From assembly GCF_001269905.1 (NCBI RefSeq), contig NZ_LHVK01000010.1:248001-312000 (forward strand): DNA of 64,000 nucleotides, read 5' to 3'. The notes beneath the pieces are model-generated. The model was not told the origin of the DNA. It saw only the letters and a list, made by a program, of their open reading frames with translations, and searched no databases. Each line of letters opens with the position of its first letter. The stretch's first letter is position 1. The DNA comes from Pseudomonas corrugata. Its GTDB lineage: Bacteria; Pseudomonadota; Gammaproteobacteria; Pseudomonadales; Pseudomonadaceae. Shown piece after piece: positions 19,559-28,185 of the stretch. Both the position numbers and the translations under genes were made by a program.

Positions 19559-20209
19559 GTGGCCCGTTCCAAGACTAGCCTGAACTGGCTCAAAGAGCAT
19601 TTCAACGATCCATACGTCAAGATGGCGCAGAAGGACGGCTATCGTTCTCGTGCCAGCTATAAATTGCTGGAGATCCAGGAAAAGGATCGATTGATCCGTC
19701 CCGGCATGACCGTGATCGATCTCGGCGCTGCGCCGGGCGGGTGGTCCCAGGTGACCAGTCGTCTGATCGGTGGTCAAGGTCGTTTGATTGCTTCCGACAT
19801 CCTGGAAATGGACAGCATCCCTGATGTGACCTTCATCCAGGGCGATTTCACGGAAGACGCCGTCCTGGCAAAAATTCTGGAGGCCGTCGGAAATACGCAG
19901 GTTGACCTTGTGATTTCCGATATGGCCCCCAATATGAGTGGATTAGCGGCTGTCGACATGCCTCGTGCAATGTTTCTCAGCGAACTGGCCCTGGATCTTG
20001 CCGGGCGGGTTCTGCGTCCAGGCGGTGATTTCCTGATCAAGGTCTTCCAGGGGGAAGGCTTCGACGAATACCACAAGGGCATCCGCAAGCTGTTCGACAA
20101 GGTGCAGATGCGCAAGCCTTTGTCGTCCCGTGACCGCTCCCGCGAGCAATATCTGTTGGCGCGCGGCTTTCGCGGAGGGGAAGGATCGAGCAGTGATGAG
20201 CGTCTTTGA
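19559..20209 (+). CDS. rlmE: 23S rRNA 2'-O-methyltransferase RlmE (FtsJ/RrmJ)
   Basis: A 216-residue SAM-dependent enzyme that methylates the ribose of U2552 in the 23S A-loop late in 50S assembly. The SAM-binding loop is DLGAAPGGWSQV, and the catalytic K-D-K-E set is represented in the N-terminal lysine region, SDMAPNMSG and LIKVFQGEG. Translation starts at GTG 19559, preceded by AGAGGTGG. It is followed by ftsH after about 180 bases, the same pairing seen in E. coli. Confidence 0.97.
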   Translation: MARSKTSLNWLKEHFNDPYVKMAQKDGYRSRASYKLLEIQEKDRLIRPGMTVIDLGAAPGGWSQVTSRLIGGQGRLIASDILEMDSIPDVTFIQGDFTEDAVLAKILEAVGNTQVDLVISDMAPNMSGLAAVDMPRAMFLSELALDLAGRVLRPGGDFLIKVFQGEGFDEYHKGIRKLFDKVQMRKPLSSRDRSREQYLLARGFRGGEGSSSDERL

Positions 20210-20391
20210 AAGACGTCGATAGTTTTTTTTGTTTCGCCTTGCAAACGCCGCGTAATGACAATGGCGCGGCCAGGTTTCACAAAGGGTTACAGACGGCGCC
20301 TGCCAGAGTCGTAGGTAATGTAGTAAGTTAGGCCGGTGAATATCATGCGAAGCTCGCGCCAATAGCGGAGCCAGCTTCAGAGGGTAGTTAA

Positions 20392-22311
20392 TTGAACGAT
20401 ATGGCAAAGAATCTGATCCTGTGGTTGATCATCGCCGCTGTCCTTGTGACCGTGATGAACAACTTCTCCAGCCCTAACGAGCCGCAGACCCTCAACTATT
20501 CCGACTTCATTCAGCAGGTCAAGGATGGCAAGGTCGAACGCGTTGCGGTCGATGGCTATGTCATCACCGGCAAGCGTACCGATGGCGACAACTTCAAGAC
20601 CATTCGTCCGGCTATCCAGGACAATGGCCTGATCGGCGACCTGGTGGACAACCATGTCGTGGTCGAAGGCAAGCAGCCTGAGCAACAAAGCATCTGGACC
20701 CAGCTCCTTGTGGCCAGCTTCCCGATCCTGGTGATCATCGCGGTGTTCATGTTCTTCATGCGCCAGATGCAGGGTGGCGCCGGCGGCAAGGGCGGCCCGA
20801 TGAGTTTTGGCAAGAGCAAGGCAAGACTGCTTTCCGAAGACCAGGTGAAAACAACCCTGGCAGACGTTGCAGGTTGCGACGAAGCCAAGGAAGAAGTGGG
20901 CGAACTGGTCGAATTTCTGCGCGACCCGGGTAAATTCCAGCGCTTGGGCGGTCGTATTCCTCGTGGCGTGCTGATGGTTGGCCCGCCGGGTACCGGTAAG
21001 ACCTTGCTGGCCAAGGCTATCGCTGGCGAAGCCAAGGTGCCGTTTTTCACGATTTCCGGTTCCGACTTCGTTGAAATGTTCGTTGGCGTGGGTGCCAGCC
21101 GTGTTCGTGACATGTTCGAGCAGGCCAAGAAACACGCGCCATGCATTATCTTCATCGACGAAATCGACGCCGTTGGTCGCCACCGTGGCGCCGGCATGGG
21201 CGGCGGTCATGATGAGCGTGAGCAGACCCTCAACCAGTTGCTGGTGGAGATGGACGGTTTCGAAATGAATGACGGCATCATCGTCATCGCTGCCACCAAC
21301 CGTCCTGACGTGCTCGACCCTGCGCTGCTGCGTCCGGGCCGTTTCGACCGGCAGGTCGTGGTGGGTCTGCCGGACATCCGCGGTCGTGAGCAGATTCTCA
21401 AGGTCCACATGCGTAAAGTGCCAATGGGCGACGATGTGGCTGCGGCGGTAATCGCCCGTGGTACACCGGGCTTCTCTGGTGCTGACCTGGCCAACCTGGT
21501 CAACGAAGCGTCGCTGTTCGCTGCGCGTGCCGGCAAGCGCGTCGTGGAGATGAAAGAGTTCGAATTGGCTAAAGACAAGATCATGATGGGCGCCGAGCGC
21601 AAATCCATGGTCATGTCGGAAAAAGAAAAGCAGAACACGGCTTACCACGAGGCGGGGCACGCCATCGTTGGTCGTGTCGTGCCGGAGCATGATCCGGTCT
21701 ACAAGGTGTCGATCATTCCGCGCGGTCGTGCGCTGGGTGTGACCATGTTCCTGCCGGAAGAAGACCGCTACAGCTTGTCCAAGCGTGCGCTGATCAGTCA
21801 GATCTGCTCGCTTTATGGTGGCCGTATCGCTGAAGAGATGACGTTGGGCTTCGACGGTGTAACCACCGGCGCATCGAATGACATCATGCGCGCCAGCCAG
21901 ATCGCGCGGAACATGGTGACCAAGTGGGGGCTTTCCGAGAAACTCGGGCCGCTGATGTATGCCGAAGAAGAAGGCGAAGTGTTCCTGGGGCGTGGGGGCG
22001 GCGGCCAGCATGCAAGCTTCTCCGGTGAGACGGCCAAGCTGATCGACTCCGAAGTGCGCAGTATCATCGACCAGTGCTATGGCACCGCGAAGCAGATCCT
22101 CACGGACAATCGTGACAAGCTCGACGCCATGGCGGATGCCTTGATGAAGTATGAAACCATCGACGCCGAACAGATCGATGACATCATGTCGGGCCGTCCG
22201 CCTCGTGAGCCGCGGGATTGGACGGGTGGTACGGGCACTCCTGGCACGCCTCCGGCGGTGCAGGGCGAGCGTCCGGAAACACCGATCGGCGGTCCGGCTG
22301 CTGATGTCTAA
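20392..22311 (+). CDS. ftsH: ATP-dependent zinc metalloprotease FtsH
   Basis: A 639-residue inner-membrane AAA+ protease that degrades sigma32, LpxC and misassembled membrane proteins. Two membrane helices lie near residues 6-24 and 104-125, flanking a periplasmic domain. The AAA module has Walker A GPPGTGKT, Walker B IIFIDEID and the second region of homology NRPDVLDPALLRPGRFD; the zinc site is HEAGH. I take the TTG at 20392 because AGAGGG lies at the right distance; the ATG at 20401 is the alternative start. Confidence 0.97.
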   Translation: MNDMAKNLILWLIIAAVLVTVMNNFSSPNEPQTLNYSDFIQQVKDGKVERVAVDGYVITGKRTDGDNFKTIRPAIQDNGLIGDLVDNHVVVEGKQPEQQSIWTQLLVASFPILVIIAVFMFFMRQMQGGAGGKGGPMSFGKSKARLLSEDQVKTTLADVAGCDEAKEEVGELVEFLRDPGKFQRLGGRIPRGVLMVGPPGTGKTLLAKAIAGEAKVPFFTISGSDFVEMFVGVGASRVRDMFEQAKKHAPCIIFIDEIDAVGRHRGAGMGGGHDEREQTLNQLLVEMDGFEMNDGIIVIAATNRPDVLDPALLRPGRFDRQVVVGLPDIRGREQILKVHMRKVPMGDDVAAAVIARGTPGFSGADLANLVNEASLFAARAGKRVVEMKEFELAKDKIMMGAERKSMVMSEKEKQNTAYHEAGHAIVGRVVPEHDPVYKVSIIPRGRALGVTMFLPEEDRYSLSKRALISQICSLYGGRIAEEMTLGFDGVTTGASNDIMRASQIARNMVTKWGLSEKLGPLMYAEEEGEVFLGRGGGGQHASFSGETAKLIDSEVRSIIDQCYGTAKQILTDNRDKLDAMADALMKYETIDAEQIDDIMSGRPPREPRDWTGGTGTPGTPPAVQGERPETPIGGPAADV

Positions 22312-22319
22312 GGCTTGAA

Positions 22320-23171
22320 ATGACTTCTGTTCAGTCCTCGACCCGGTTGCCTTGTGGCAACCGGGTTCTTGATTTGGCCCATGTACATGTCATGGGTATT
22401 CTCAATGTCACTCCCGATTCCTTTTCCGACGGCGGCCGGTTTGGTCAGCTCGATGCTGCGCTGCGGCACGCCGAGGCCATGGTCGCGGCTGGCGCAACGT
22501 TGATCGATGTCGGCGGCGAGTCGACCCGGCCGGGCGCGCGGGCTGTCTCGCCTGTCGAGGAGCTGGAAAGAGTGGCGCCGGTTGTCGAGCGTATACACCG
22601 CGAACTGGATGTCATAATCTCGGTCGATACGTCCACGCCGGCGGTCATGCGTGAGACGGCTCGGTTGGGAGCGGGTTTGATCAACGATGTCCGCTCCCTG
22701 CAGCGCGATGGAGCCCTGGATGCCGCAGCGGCTACCGGGTTGCCGGTGTGTCTGATGCATATGCTCGGTGAGCCGGGAACCATGCAGGACAACCCGCACT
22801 ACGGCGATGTGACCCTGGAGGTCGGCGAGTTCCTGGTCGAGCGCATGAGCCAGTGTGCGCTGGCGGGCATTCCCGCCGAGCGGGTGGTGCTGGATCCCGG
22901 TTTCGGCTTTGCCAAGACCCTGGATCATAATCTGAGCCTGTTCAAGCATATGGAAGCCTTGCATTCCCTGGGTCGGCCGCTGTTGGTCGGCGTTTCGCGA
23001 AAAAGCATGATAGGCAATGCCTTGGGTCGTCCGGTGGGCGAGCGGCTGTTCGGCGGTCTCGCTCTTGCGGCCCTGGCCATTACAAAAGGTGCGCGCATAT
23101 TGCGGGTGCACGATGTGGCCGAAACGATGGATGTCGTGCGGATGATCGCTGCTGTGGATTCAGCCGAATAA
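22320..23171 (+). CDS. folP: Dihydropteroate synthase
   Basis: A 283-residue TIM-barrel enzyme that condenses 4-aminobenzoate with hydroxymethyl-dihydropterin diphosphate in folate synthesis; it is the sulfonamide target. Signatures are GILNVTPDSFSDGGRF and DVGGESTRPGA, plus the pterin-site loop DPGFGFAKT and the phosphate-binding GVSRKSMIG. It starts eight bases after the ftsH stop and is followed by glmM after 16 bases, an operon order also found in E. coli. Confidence 0.97.
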   Translation: MTSVQSSTRLPCGNRVLDLAHVHVMGILNVTPDSFSDGGRFGQLDAALRHAEAMVAAGATLIDVGGESTRPGARAVSPVEELERVAPVVERIHRELDVIISVDTSTPAVMRETARLGAGLINDVRSLQRDGALDAAAATGLPVCLMHMLGEPGTMQDNPHYGDVTLEVGEFLVERMSQCALAGIPAERVVLDPGFGFAKTLDHNLSLFKHMEALHSLGRPLLVGVSRKSMIGNALGRPVGERLFGGLALAALAITKGARILRVHDVAETMDVVRMIAAVDSAE

Positions 23172-23187
23172 GAATGACGGAGCACTT

Positions 23188-24525
23188 ATGAGCAAGAAAT
23201 ATTTTGGCACCGACGGTATCCGTGGTCGGGTCGGCGAATACCCTATTACCCCTGATTTCATGCTCAAGCTCGGCTGGGCTGCCGGTATGGCGTTCCGCAA
23301 GATGGGTGCCTGCAAGGTGCTGGTCGGCAAGGACACGCGAATTTCCGGCTATATGTTCGAGTCGGCTCTCGAAGCCGGCCTGACCTCGGCGGGTGCCGAT
23401 GTGATGTTGCTGGGGCCGATGCCGACACCGGCCATTGCCTACCTGACGCGTACGTTCCATGCGCAGGCGGGTATCGTGATCAGTGCTTCCCATAATCCCC
23501 ACGACGACAATGGCATCAAGTTTTTCTCCGGCAAGGGCACCAAATTGCCGGATGAAGTCGAGCTGATGATCGAAGAACTGCTGGATACGCCGATGACTGT
23601 GGTTGAGTCGAGCAAGATCGGCAAAGTGTCGCGGATCAACGATGCCTCGGGTCGTTACATCGAGTTCTGCAAGGGCAGTGTGCCGACCGGCACCAGTTTC
23701 GCAGGCCTGAAAGTCGTCGTCGATTGCGCCCATGGTGCGACCTACAAGGTTGCACCGAGTGTATTTCGCGAGTTGGGCGCCGAGGTCGTGGTGCTGTCCG
23801 CCCAGCCTAACGGGCTGAACATCAACCACAACTGCGGTTCCACCCATACCGACGCGCTGCAGGCAGCGGTCCTGGCCGAGCAGGCTGATCTCGGGATCGC
23901 CTTCGATGGCGACGGTGATCGGGTCCTGATGGTGGATCATACGGGGACTGTCGTCGATGGCGATGAGCTGCTGTTCATCATCGCGCGTGATCTGCATGAG
24001 CGCGGCAAGCTGCAGGGTGGGGTGGTCGGCACGCTGATGAGCAACCTCGGTCTCGAGCTGGCGCTTGCGGATCTGGATATTCCCTTCGTGCGAGCCAACG
24101 TGGGTGACCGCTATGTCATCTCGGAGCTACTGGAGCGCAGTTGGGTCGTCGGGGGTGAGAACTCCGGTCACATCGTGTGCTTCGATCACACCACCACCGG
24201 TGATGCAATCATTGCGGCCTTGCAGGTACTGATGGCGCTCAAGGCGCGCAACGAGAGTCTTGCGTTGTCGCGCCAGGCGTTGCGCAAATGTCCGCAAGTG
24301 TTGATCAATGTGCGCTTCGGTGGCGGGGCGAACCCCATCGAGCATGCCACGGTCCAGCAGGCCAGCGAGCGCGTGACACAGGCGATGGCGGGGCGTGGGC
24401 GCGTGCTGCTGCGCAAGTCCGGTACTGAGCCCCTGGTGCGCGTCATGGTCGAAGGCGAGGATGAAGCACAGGTTCGCGGTTATGCCGAAGAACTGGCGAA
24501 GCTCGTTACTGAAGTTTCTGCCTGA
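23188..24525 (+). CDS. glmM: Phosphoglucosamine mutase
   Basis: A 445-residue enzyme converting glucosamine-6-phosphate to glucosamine-1-phosphate for UDP-GlcNAc, peptidoglycan and LPS. It begins KYFGTDGIRGRVGEYPI, has the phosphoserine loop GIVISASHNPHDDNGIK, the metal site FDGDGDRV, the sugar loop GGENSGH and the C-terminal phosphate-binding RKSGTEPLVRV. Start ATG 23188 follows GACGGAG. It lies between folP and tpiA. Confidence 0.98.
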   Translation: MSKKYFGTDGIRGRVGEYPITPDFMLKLGWAAGMAFRKMGACKVLVGKDTRISGYMFESALEAGLTSAGADVMLLGPMPTPAIAYLTRTFHAQAGIVISASHNPHDDNGIKFFSGKGTKLPDEVELMIEELLDTPMTVVESSKIGKVSRINDASGRYIEFCKGSVPTGTSFAGLKVVVDCAHGATYKVAPSVFRELGAEVVVLSAQPNGLNINHNCGSTHTDALQAAVLAEQADLGIAFDGDGDRVLMVDHTGTVVDGDELLFIIARDLHERGKLQGGVVGTLMSNLGLELALADLDIPFVRANVGDRYVISELLERSWVVGGENSGHIVCFDHTTTGDAIIAALQVLMALKARNESLALSRQALRKCPQVLINVRFGGGANPIEHATVQQASERVTQAMAGRGRVLLRKSGTEPLVRVMVEGEDEAQVRGYAEELAKLVTEVSA

Positions 24526-24591
24526 ATTCGGCTTGCCAGTCATGAAACGGTTGGGTAACATCTGCGCCCACTTTGACCGACGAGGTACAGC

Positions 24592-25347
24592 ATGCGTCGC
24601 CCTATGGTAGCTGGTAACTGGAAGATGCACGGTACCCGCGCCAGCGTCGCTGAGCTGATCAATGGCCTTCGTCATCTGGCCTTGCCAAGCGGTGTTGATG
24701 TCGCGGTATTCCCGCCTTGCTTGTATATCAATCAGGTGATTGATGGCTTGAAGGGCAAGTCGATTTCGATCGGCGCGCAGAATTCTGCGGTGGAATCCAT
24801 GCAAGGTGCGCTGACCGGTGAAATTGCGCCAAGTCAGTTGGTGGATGCGGGTTGTTCCCTGGTTCTTGTCGGGCACTCCGAGCGTCGCATGATCATGGGT
24901 GAGCAAGACAGGGCCCTGATTCGCAAGTTTGCGGCAGCTCAGGCCTGCGGTCTGATTCCGGTGTTGTGTGTGGGGGAAACCCTCGAGCAGCGTGAGGCCG
25001 GGAAGACCCTTGAAGTTGTCGGGCGTCAGCTGGGCAGCATCATCGAAGACCTGGGTGTCGGTGCTTTTGCAAAGGCGGTCATTGCTTACGAGCCGGTCTG
25101 GGCCATTGGTACCGGGCTGACTGCTTCGCCGCAACAAGCGCAGGATGTGCACGCCGCCATCCGCGCCCAGTTGGCGGCAGAAAATTCTGAAGTGGCACGA
25201 GGTGTGCGGCTTCTATACGGCGGCAGCGTGAAGGCGGCCAATGCGGTCGAACTGTTCGGCATGCCGGATATCGATGGGGGGCTCATTGGTGGAGCTTCCC
25301 TGAATGCAGATGAGTTCGGTGCGATCTGTCGCGCCGCGGGAAACTGA
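24592..25347 (+). CDS. tpiA: Triosephosphate isomerase
   Basis: A 251-residue TIM-barrel enzyme interconverting dihydroxyacetone phosphate and glyceraldehyde-3-phosphate. Active-site signatures are NWKMHG (lysine), VLVGHSERR (histidine), AYEPVWAIGTG (glutamate and the mobile loop) and LYGGSVKAAN. Start ATG 24592 follows CGAGGTACAGC. In Pseudomonas it sits just before secG; here four bases separate the two genes. Confidence 0.98.
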   Translation: MRRPMVAGNWKMHGTRASVAELINGLRHLALPSGVDVAVFPPCLYINQVIDGLKGKSISIGAQNSAVESMQGALTGEIAPSQLVDAGCSLVLVGHSERRMIMGEQDRALIRKFAAAQACGLIPVLCVGETLEQREAGKTLEVVGRQLGSIIEDLGVGAFAKAVIAYEPVWAIGTGLTASPQQAQDVHAAIRAQLAAENSEVARGVRLLYGGSVKAANAVELFGMPDIDGGLIGGASLNADEFGAICRAAGN

Positions 25348-25351
25348 AAAA

Positions 25352-25735
25352 ATGCTGGAAACAGTCGTAGTCGTTTTTCATCTGCTGGGTGCATTGGGCG
25401 TAGTTGCTCTGGTATTGCTGCAGCAGGGTAAAGGTGCGGATGCTGGTGCGTCTTTCGGTGCAGGTGCTTCAAATACTGTGTTCGGAAGCCAAGGTTCCTC
25501 TACCTTTCTTAGTAAGTTTACTGCTATACTTGCCGCCGGTTTCTTCATGACCAGCTTAGGGTTAGGTTACTTTGCTAAAGAGAAAGCTCATGAGCTGACT
25601 CAAGTAGGGTTGCCAAGTCCAGCGGTGTTGGAAGCGCCAAAGCAAAAACCGGCTTCTGATGATGTCCCGGTGCTTCAAGAGCAAAAGTCGGCCAATCCGG
25701 CGACTGACGTGCCTCCAGCTCAAGAGCAGAAGTAA
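25352..25735 (+). CDS. secG: Protein translocase subunit SecG
   Basis: A 127-residue inner-membrane protein of the SecYEG channel. Two membrane helices (VVVVFHLLGALGVVALVLL and FTAILAAGFFMTSLGLGYFA) flank the conserved cytoplasmic loop GKGADAGASFGAGASNTVFG. The C-terminal 45 residues are Pro/Gln/Ala-rich and longer than needed for channel function, as in other pseudomonads. I use ATG 25352, which gives the standard MLETVV start. It is followed by tRNA-Leu, as in E. coli. Confidence 0.95.
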   Translation: MLETVVVVFHLLGALGVVALVLLQQGKGADAGASFGAGASNTVFGSQGSSTFLSKFTAILAAGFFMTSLGLGYFAKEKAHELTQVGLPSPAVLEAPKQKPASDDVPVLQEQKSANPATDVPPAQEQK

Positions 25736-25757
25736 GAAGGTTTCAAAAGCTGTATTT

Positions 25758-25843
25758 GCCGAGGTGGTGGAATTGGTAGACACGCAACCTTGAGGTGGTT
25801 GTGCCCATAGGGTGTAGGGGTTCGAGTCCCCTTCTCGGTACCA
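25758..25843 (+). tRNA. tRNA-Leu (anticodon GAG)
   Basis: An 86-base class II tRNA with a long variable arm. The anticodon stem CAACC/GGTTG encloses TTGAGGT, giving anticodon GAG for CUC/CUU codons. The T-loop is GTTCGAGTC and the 3' CCA is encoded. The first acceptor pair is G-T. This matches the position of leuU after secG in E. coli. Confidence 0.95.
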
Positions 25844-25856
25844 ATTGAATCAGGAG

Positions 25857-25879
25857 AGCCCGCAATAGCGGGCTTTCTT
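25857..25879 (+). terminator. Intrinsic terminator after tRNA-Leu
   Basis: A seven-base stem AGCCCGC/GCGGGCT with an AATA loop is followed by TTCTT, 14 bases past the tRNA. Confidence 0.75.
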
Positions 25880-25942
25880 GTAGGTGGAAGGGTTACATTG
25901 ACCCTGTAAGGGATCGGTCGTATACTTCCGCCCCAGCTTTGT

Positions 25943-26019
<77 letters not shown>

Positions 26020-26026
26020 GTTTCAG

Positions 26027-26120
26027 GGCCCCTTCCAAGGGGCTTTTTGTTAGCTGGACACTTTATAACGCCGCTGTTCAACGGCGTTTCAGGGATGGGC
26101 GATTCGCCCATTTTTTTTTA
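26027..26120 (+). terminator. Three successive stem-loops between tRNA-fMet and rimP
   Basis: The first hairpin (GCCCCTT/AAGGGGC, then TTTTT) ends near 26048. The second pairs AACGCCG with CGGCGTT (about 26067-26090). The third is ATGGGCGA TTCGCCCAT followed by a run of eight to nine T (26095-26119). The last is a strong intrinsic terminator only 40 bases upstream of rimP, so it may be a regulated terminator of the rimP-nusA-infB operon. Confidence 0.8.
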
Positions 26121-26158
26121 TTTGCACAGCATGCACAAACATGCACGAGGGGGTTCAG

Positions 26159-26617
26159 GTGTCGAGCAAGCTAGAACAGTTGCAGGCCTTGTTGGCCCCG
26201 GTGGTCGTGGCCCTTGGCTATGAATGCTGGGGTATTGAGTTTTCGGCTCAAGGTCGCCACTCACTGTTGCGCGTTTATATCGATAAGGAAGGCGGCGTGT
26301 TGGTGGATGATTGCGCCATCGTCAGCCGTCAGATCAGCGGTGTGCTGGATGTTGAAGATCCGATCAGCACCGAATACACCCTTGAGGTTTCCTCGCCCGG
26401 CATGGAACGCCCTCTGTTCAGCCTTGAACAGTTCGCTTCGTTTGCCGGTGAACAAGTGAAGATCAAGCTGCGTTCGCCCTTTGAGGGTCGACGCAACTTT
26501 CAAGGCCTTCTGCGCGGTGTAGAAGAGCAGGACGTCGTGGTGCAGGTAGATGACCATGAGTTCCTGTTGCCGATCGATATGATCGACAAGGCCAACATTA
26601 TTCCCAGTTTTGACTGA
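26159..26617 (+). CDS. rimP: Ribosome maturation factor RimP
   Basis: A 152-residue factor needed for 30S subunit maturation (late S19/S12 assembly). The N-terminal alpha/beta domain includes LAPVVVALGYECWGIEF and LLRVYIDKEGGV, with the family motif DCAIVSRQISGVLDVEDPI and the junction EVSSPGMERPLF. The C-terminal domain is SH3-like. I chose GTG 26159, preceded by GAGGGGG, because it gives the normal SSKLEQLQ start; an ATG 18 bases upstream is a weaker option. It heads the rimP-nusA-infB operon. Confidence 0.95.
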   Translation: MSSKLEQLQALLAPVVVALGYECWGIEFSAQGRHSLLRVYIDKEGGVLVDDCAIVSRQISGVLDVEDPISTEYTLEVSSPGMERPLFSLEQFASFAGEQVKIKLRSPFEGRRNFQGLLRGVEEQDVVVQVDDHEFLLPIDMIDKANIIPSFD

Positions 26618-26676
26618 TACGTGCCAGATACTGCGGATCCCGCGGATCCAATGGCTTGCGAAAGGCGAGGCGTACG

Positions 26677-28158
26677 ATGAGCAAAGAAGTACTGCTGGTT
26701 GTTGAGTCGGTATCCAATGAAAAGGGCGTACCGGCTAACGTTATTTTTGAAGCGCTGGAGCTGGCTCTGGCCACTGCTACCAAGAAGCGGTTTGAAGACG
26801 AAGTTGATTTGCGTGTGGAGATCAATCGCCACACTGGTTCCTATGAAACTTTCCGTCGCTGGACGGTGGTCGAAGAAGCCGACCTGGATGATCCGGCTAT
26901 CGAAACCTGGCCGAGCAAGGTTGCAGAAACGCATCCTGGCGCCAAGGTAGGTGATGTAGTCGAAGAAAAGATCGAGTCCATCGAATTTGGTCGCATCGCT
27001 GCACAGACTGCCAAGCAGGTCATCGTGCAGAAGGTTCGTGAAGCCGAGCGCGCGCAAGTCGTTGACGCTTATCGCGAGAAGCTGGGCGAGATCATCTCCG
27101 GCACCGTGAAAAAGGTCACCCGCGACAACGTGATCGTCGATCTGGGCAACAACGCCGAGGCGCTGCTGGCACGTGAAGACATCATTTCTCGCGAAACCTT
27201 CCGGGTGGGCGTGCGACTGCGTGCGCTACTCAAGGAAATCCGCACCGAGAACCGCGGCCCTCAGCTGATTCTGTCGCGTACTGCGCCGGAAATGCTGATC
27301 GAGTTGTTCCGCATCGAAGTGCCGGAAATCGCCGAAGGCCTGATCGAAGTCATGGCTGCCTCCCGTGATCCGGGATCGCGTGCCAAGATTGCGGTCCGTT
27401 CCAAGGACAAGCGCATCGACCCGCAAGGTGCCTGCATCGGCATGCGCGGTTCGCGTGTCCAGGCCGTATCCGGCGAGCTGGGCGGTGAGCGTGTGGACAT
27501 CGTTCTCTGGGACGATAACCCGGCTCAGTTCGTGATCAACGCGATGTCGCCAGCAGAAGTGGCGGCAATTATCGTTGACGAAGATGCCCATGCCATGGAC
27601 ATCGCCGTTGGCGCAGACAATCTGGCTCAGGCCATCGGTCGTGGTGGTCAGAACGTGCGTCTGGCCAGCCAGCTGACGGGCTGGACCCTGAACGTGATGA
27701 CCGAATCGGACATCCAGGCCAAACAGCAAGCTGAAACCGGTGACATCCTGCGCAACTTCATCGAAGAGCTCGAAGTCGATGAAGAGCTGGCGCAGGTACT
27801 GGTGGATGAGGGCTTTACCAGCCTGGAAGAGATTGCCTACGTGCCGGTGGAGGAAATGCTCAACATCGACGGCTTTGACGAAGACATCGTCAACGAGCTT
27901 CGCGCTCGGGCCAAGGATCGTTTGTTGACCAAAGCCATCGCTACTGAGGAAAAGCTGGCAGACGCCCATCCGGCCGAAGACCTGCTCTCGCTTGAGGGTA
28001 TGGACAAGGATTTGGCGATGGAACTGGCGGTGCGCGGCGTAATTACCCGCGAAGACCTGGCCGAGCAGTCTATTGACGACCTGCTCGACATCGACGGCAT
28101 TGACGATGATCGTGCCGGCAAGTTGATCATGGCCGCCCGAGCCCACTGGTTCGAGTAA
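26677..28158 (+). CDS. nusA: Transcription termination/antitermination factor NusA
   Basis: A 493-residue RNA polymerase factor. Domains in order: N-terminal RNAP-binding domain (1-125), S1 domain (about 135-200), two KH domains (about 230-345, with DPQGACIGMRGSRVQAV and VGADNLAQAIGRGGQNVRLA), and two C-terminal acidic helix-hairpin repeats (about 365-490, with LLDIDGIDDDRAGKLI). The start at 26677 gives the family MSKEVLLVVE. It is encoded between rimP and infB, the invariant order in gammaproteobacteria. Confidence 0.98.
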   Translation: MSKEVLLVVESVSNEKGVPANVIFEALELALATATKKRFEDEVDLRVEINRHTGSYETFRRWTVVEEADLDDPAIETWPSKVAETHPGAKVGDVVEEKIESIEFGRIAAQTAKQVIVQKVREAERAQVVDAYREKLGEIISGTVKKVTRDNVIVDLGNNAEALLAREDIISRETFRVGVRLRALLKEIRTENRGPQLILSRTAPEMLIELFRIEVPEIAEGLIEVMAASRDPGSRAKIAVRSKDKRIDPQGACIGMRGSRVQAVSGELGGERVDIVLWDDNPAQFVINAMSPAEVAAIIVDEDAHAMDIAVGADNLAQAIGRGGQNVRLASQLTGWTLNVMTESDIQAKQQAETGDILRNFIEELEVDEELAQVLVDEGFTSLEEIAYVPVEEMLNIDGFDEDIVNELRARAKDRLLTKAIATEEKLADAHPAEDLLSLEGMDKDLAMELAVRGVITREDLAEQSIDDLLDIDGIDDDRAGKLIMAARAHWFE

Positions 28159-28185
28159 TTAGGCGCGGCCTGAGGAGAGAAGTGC

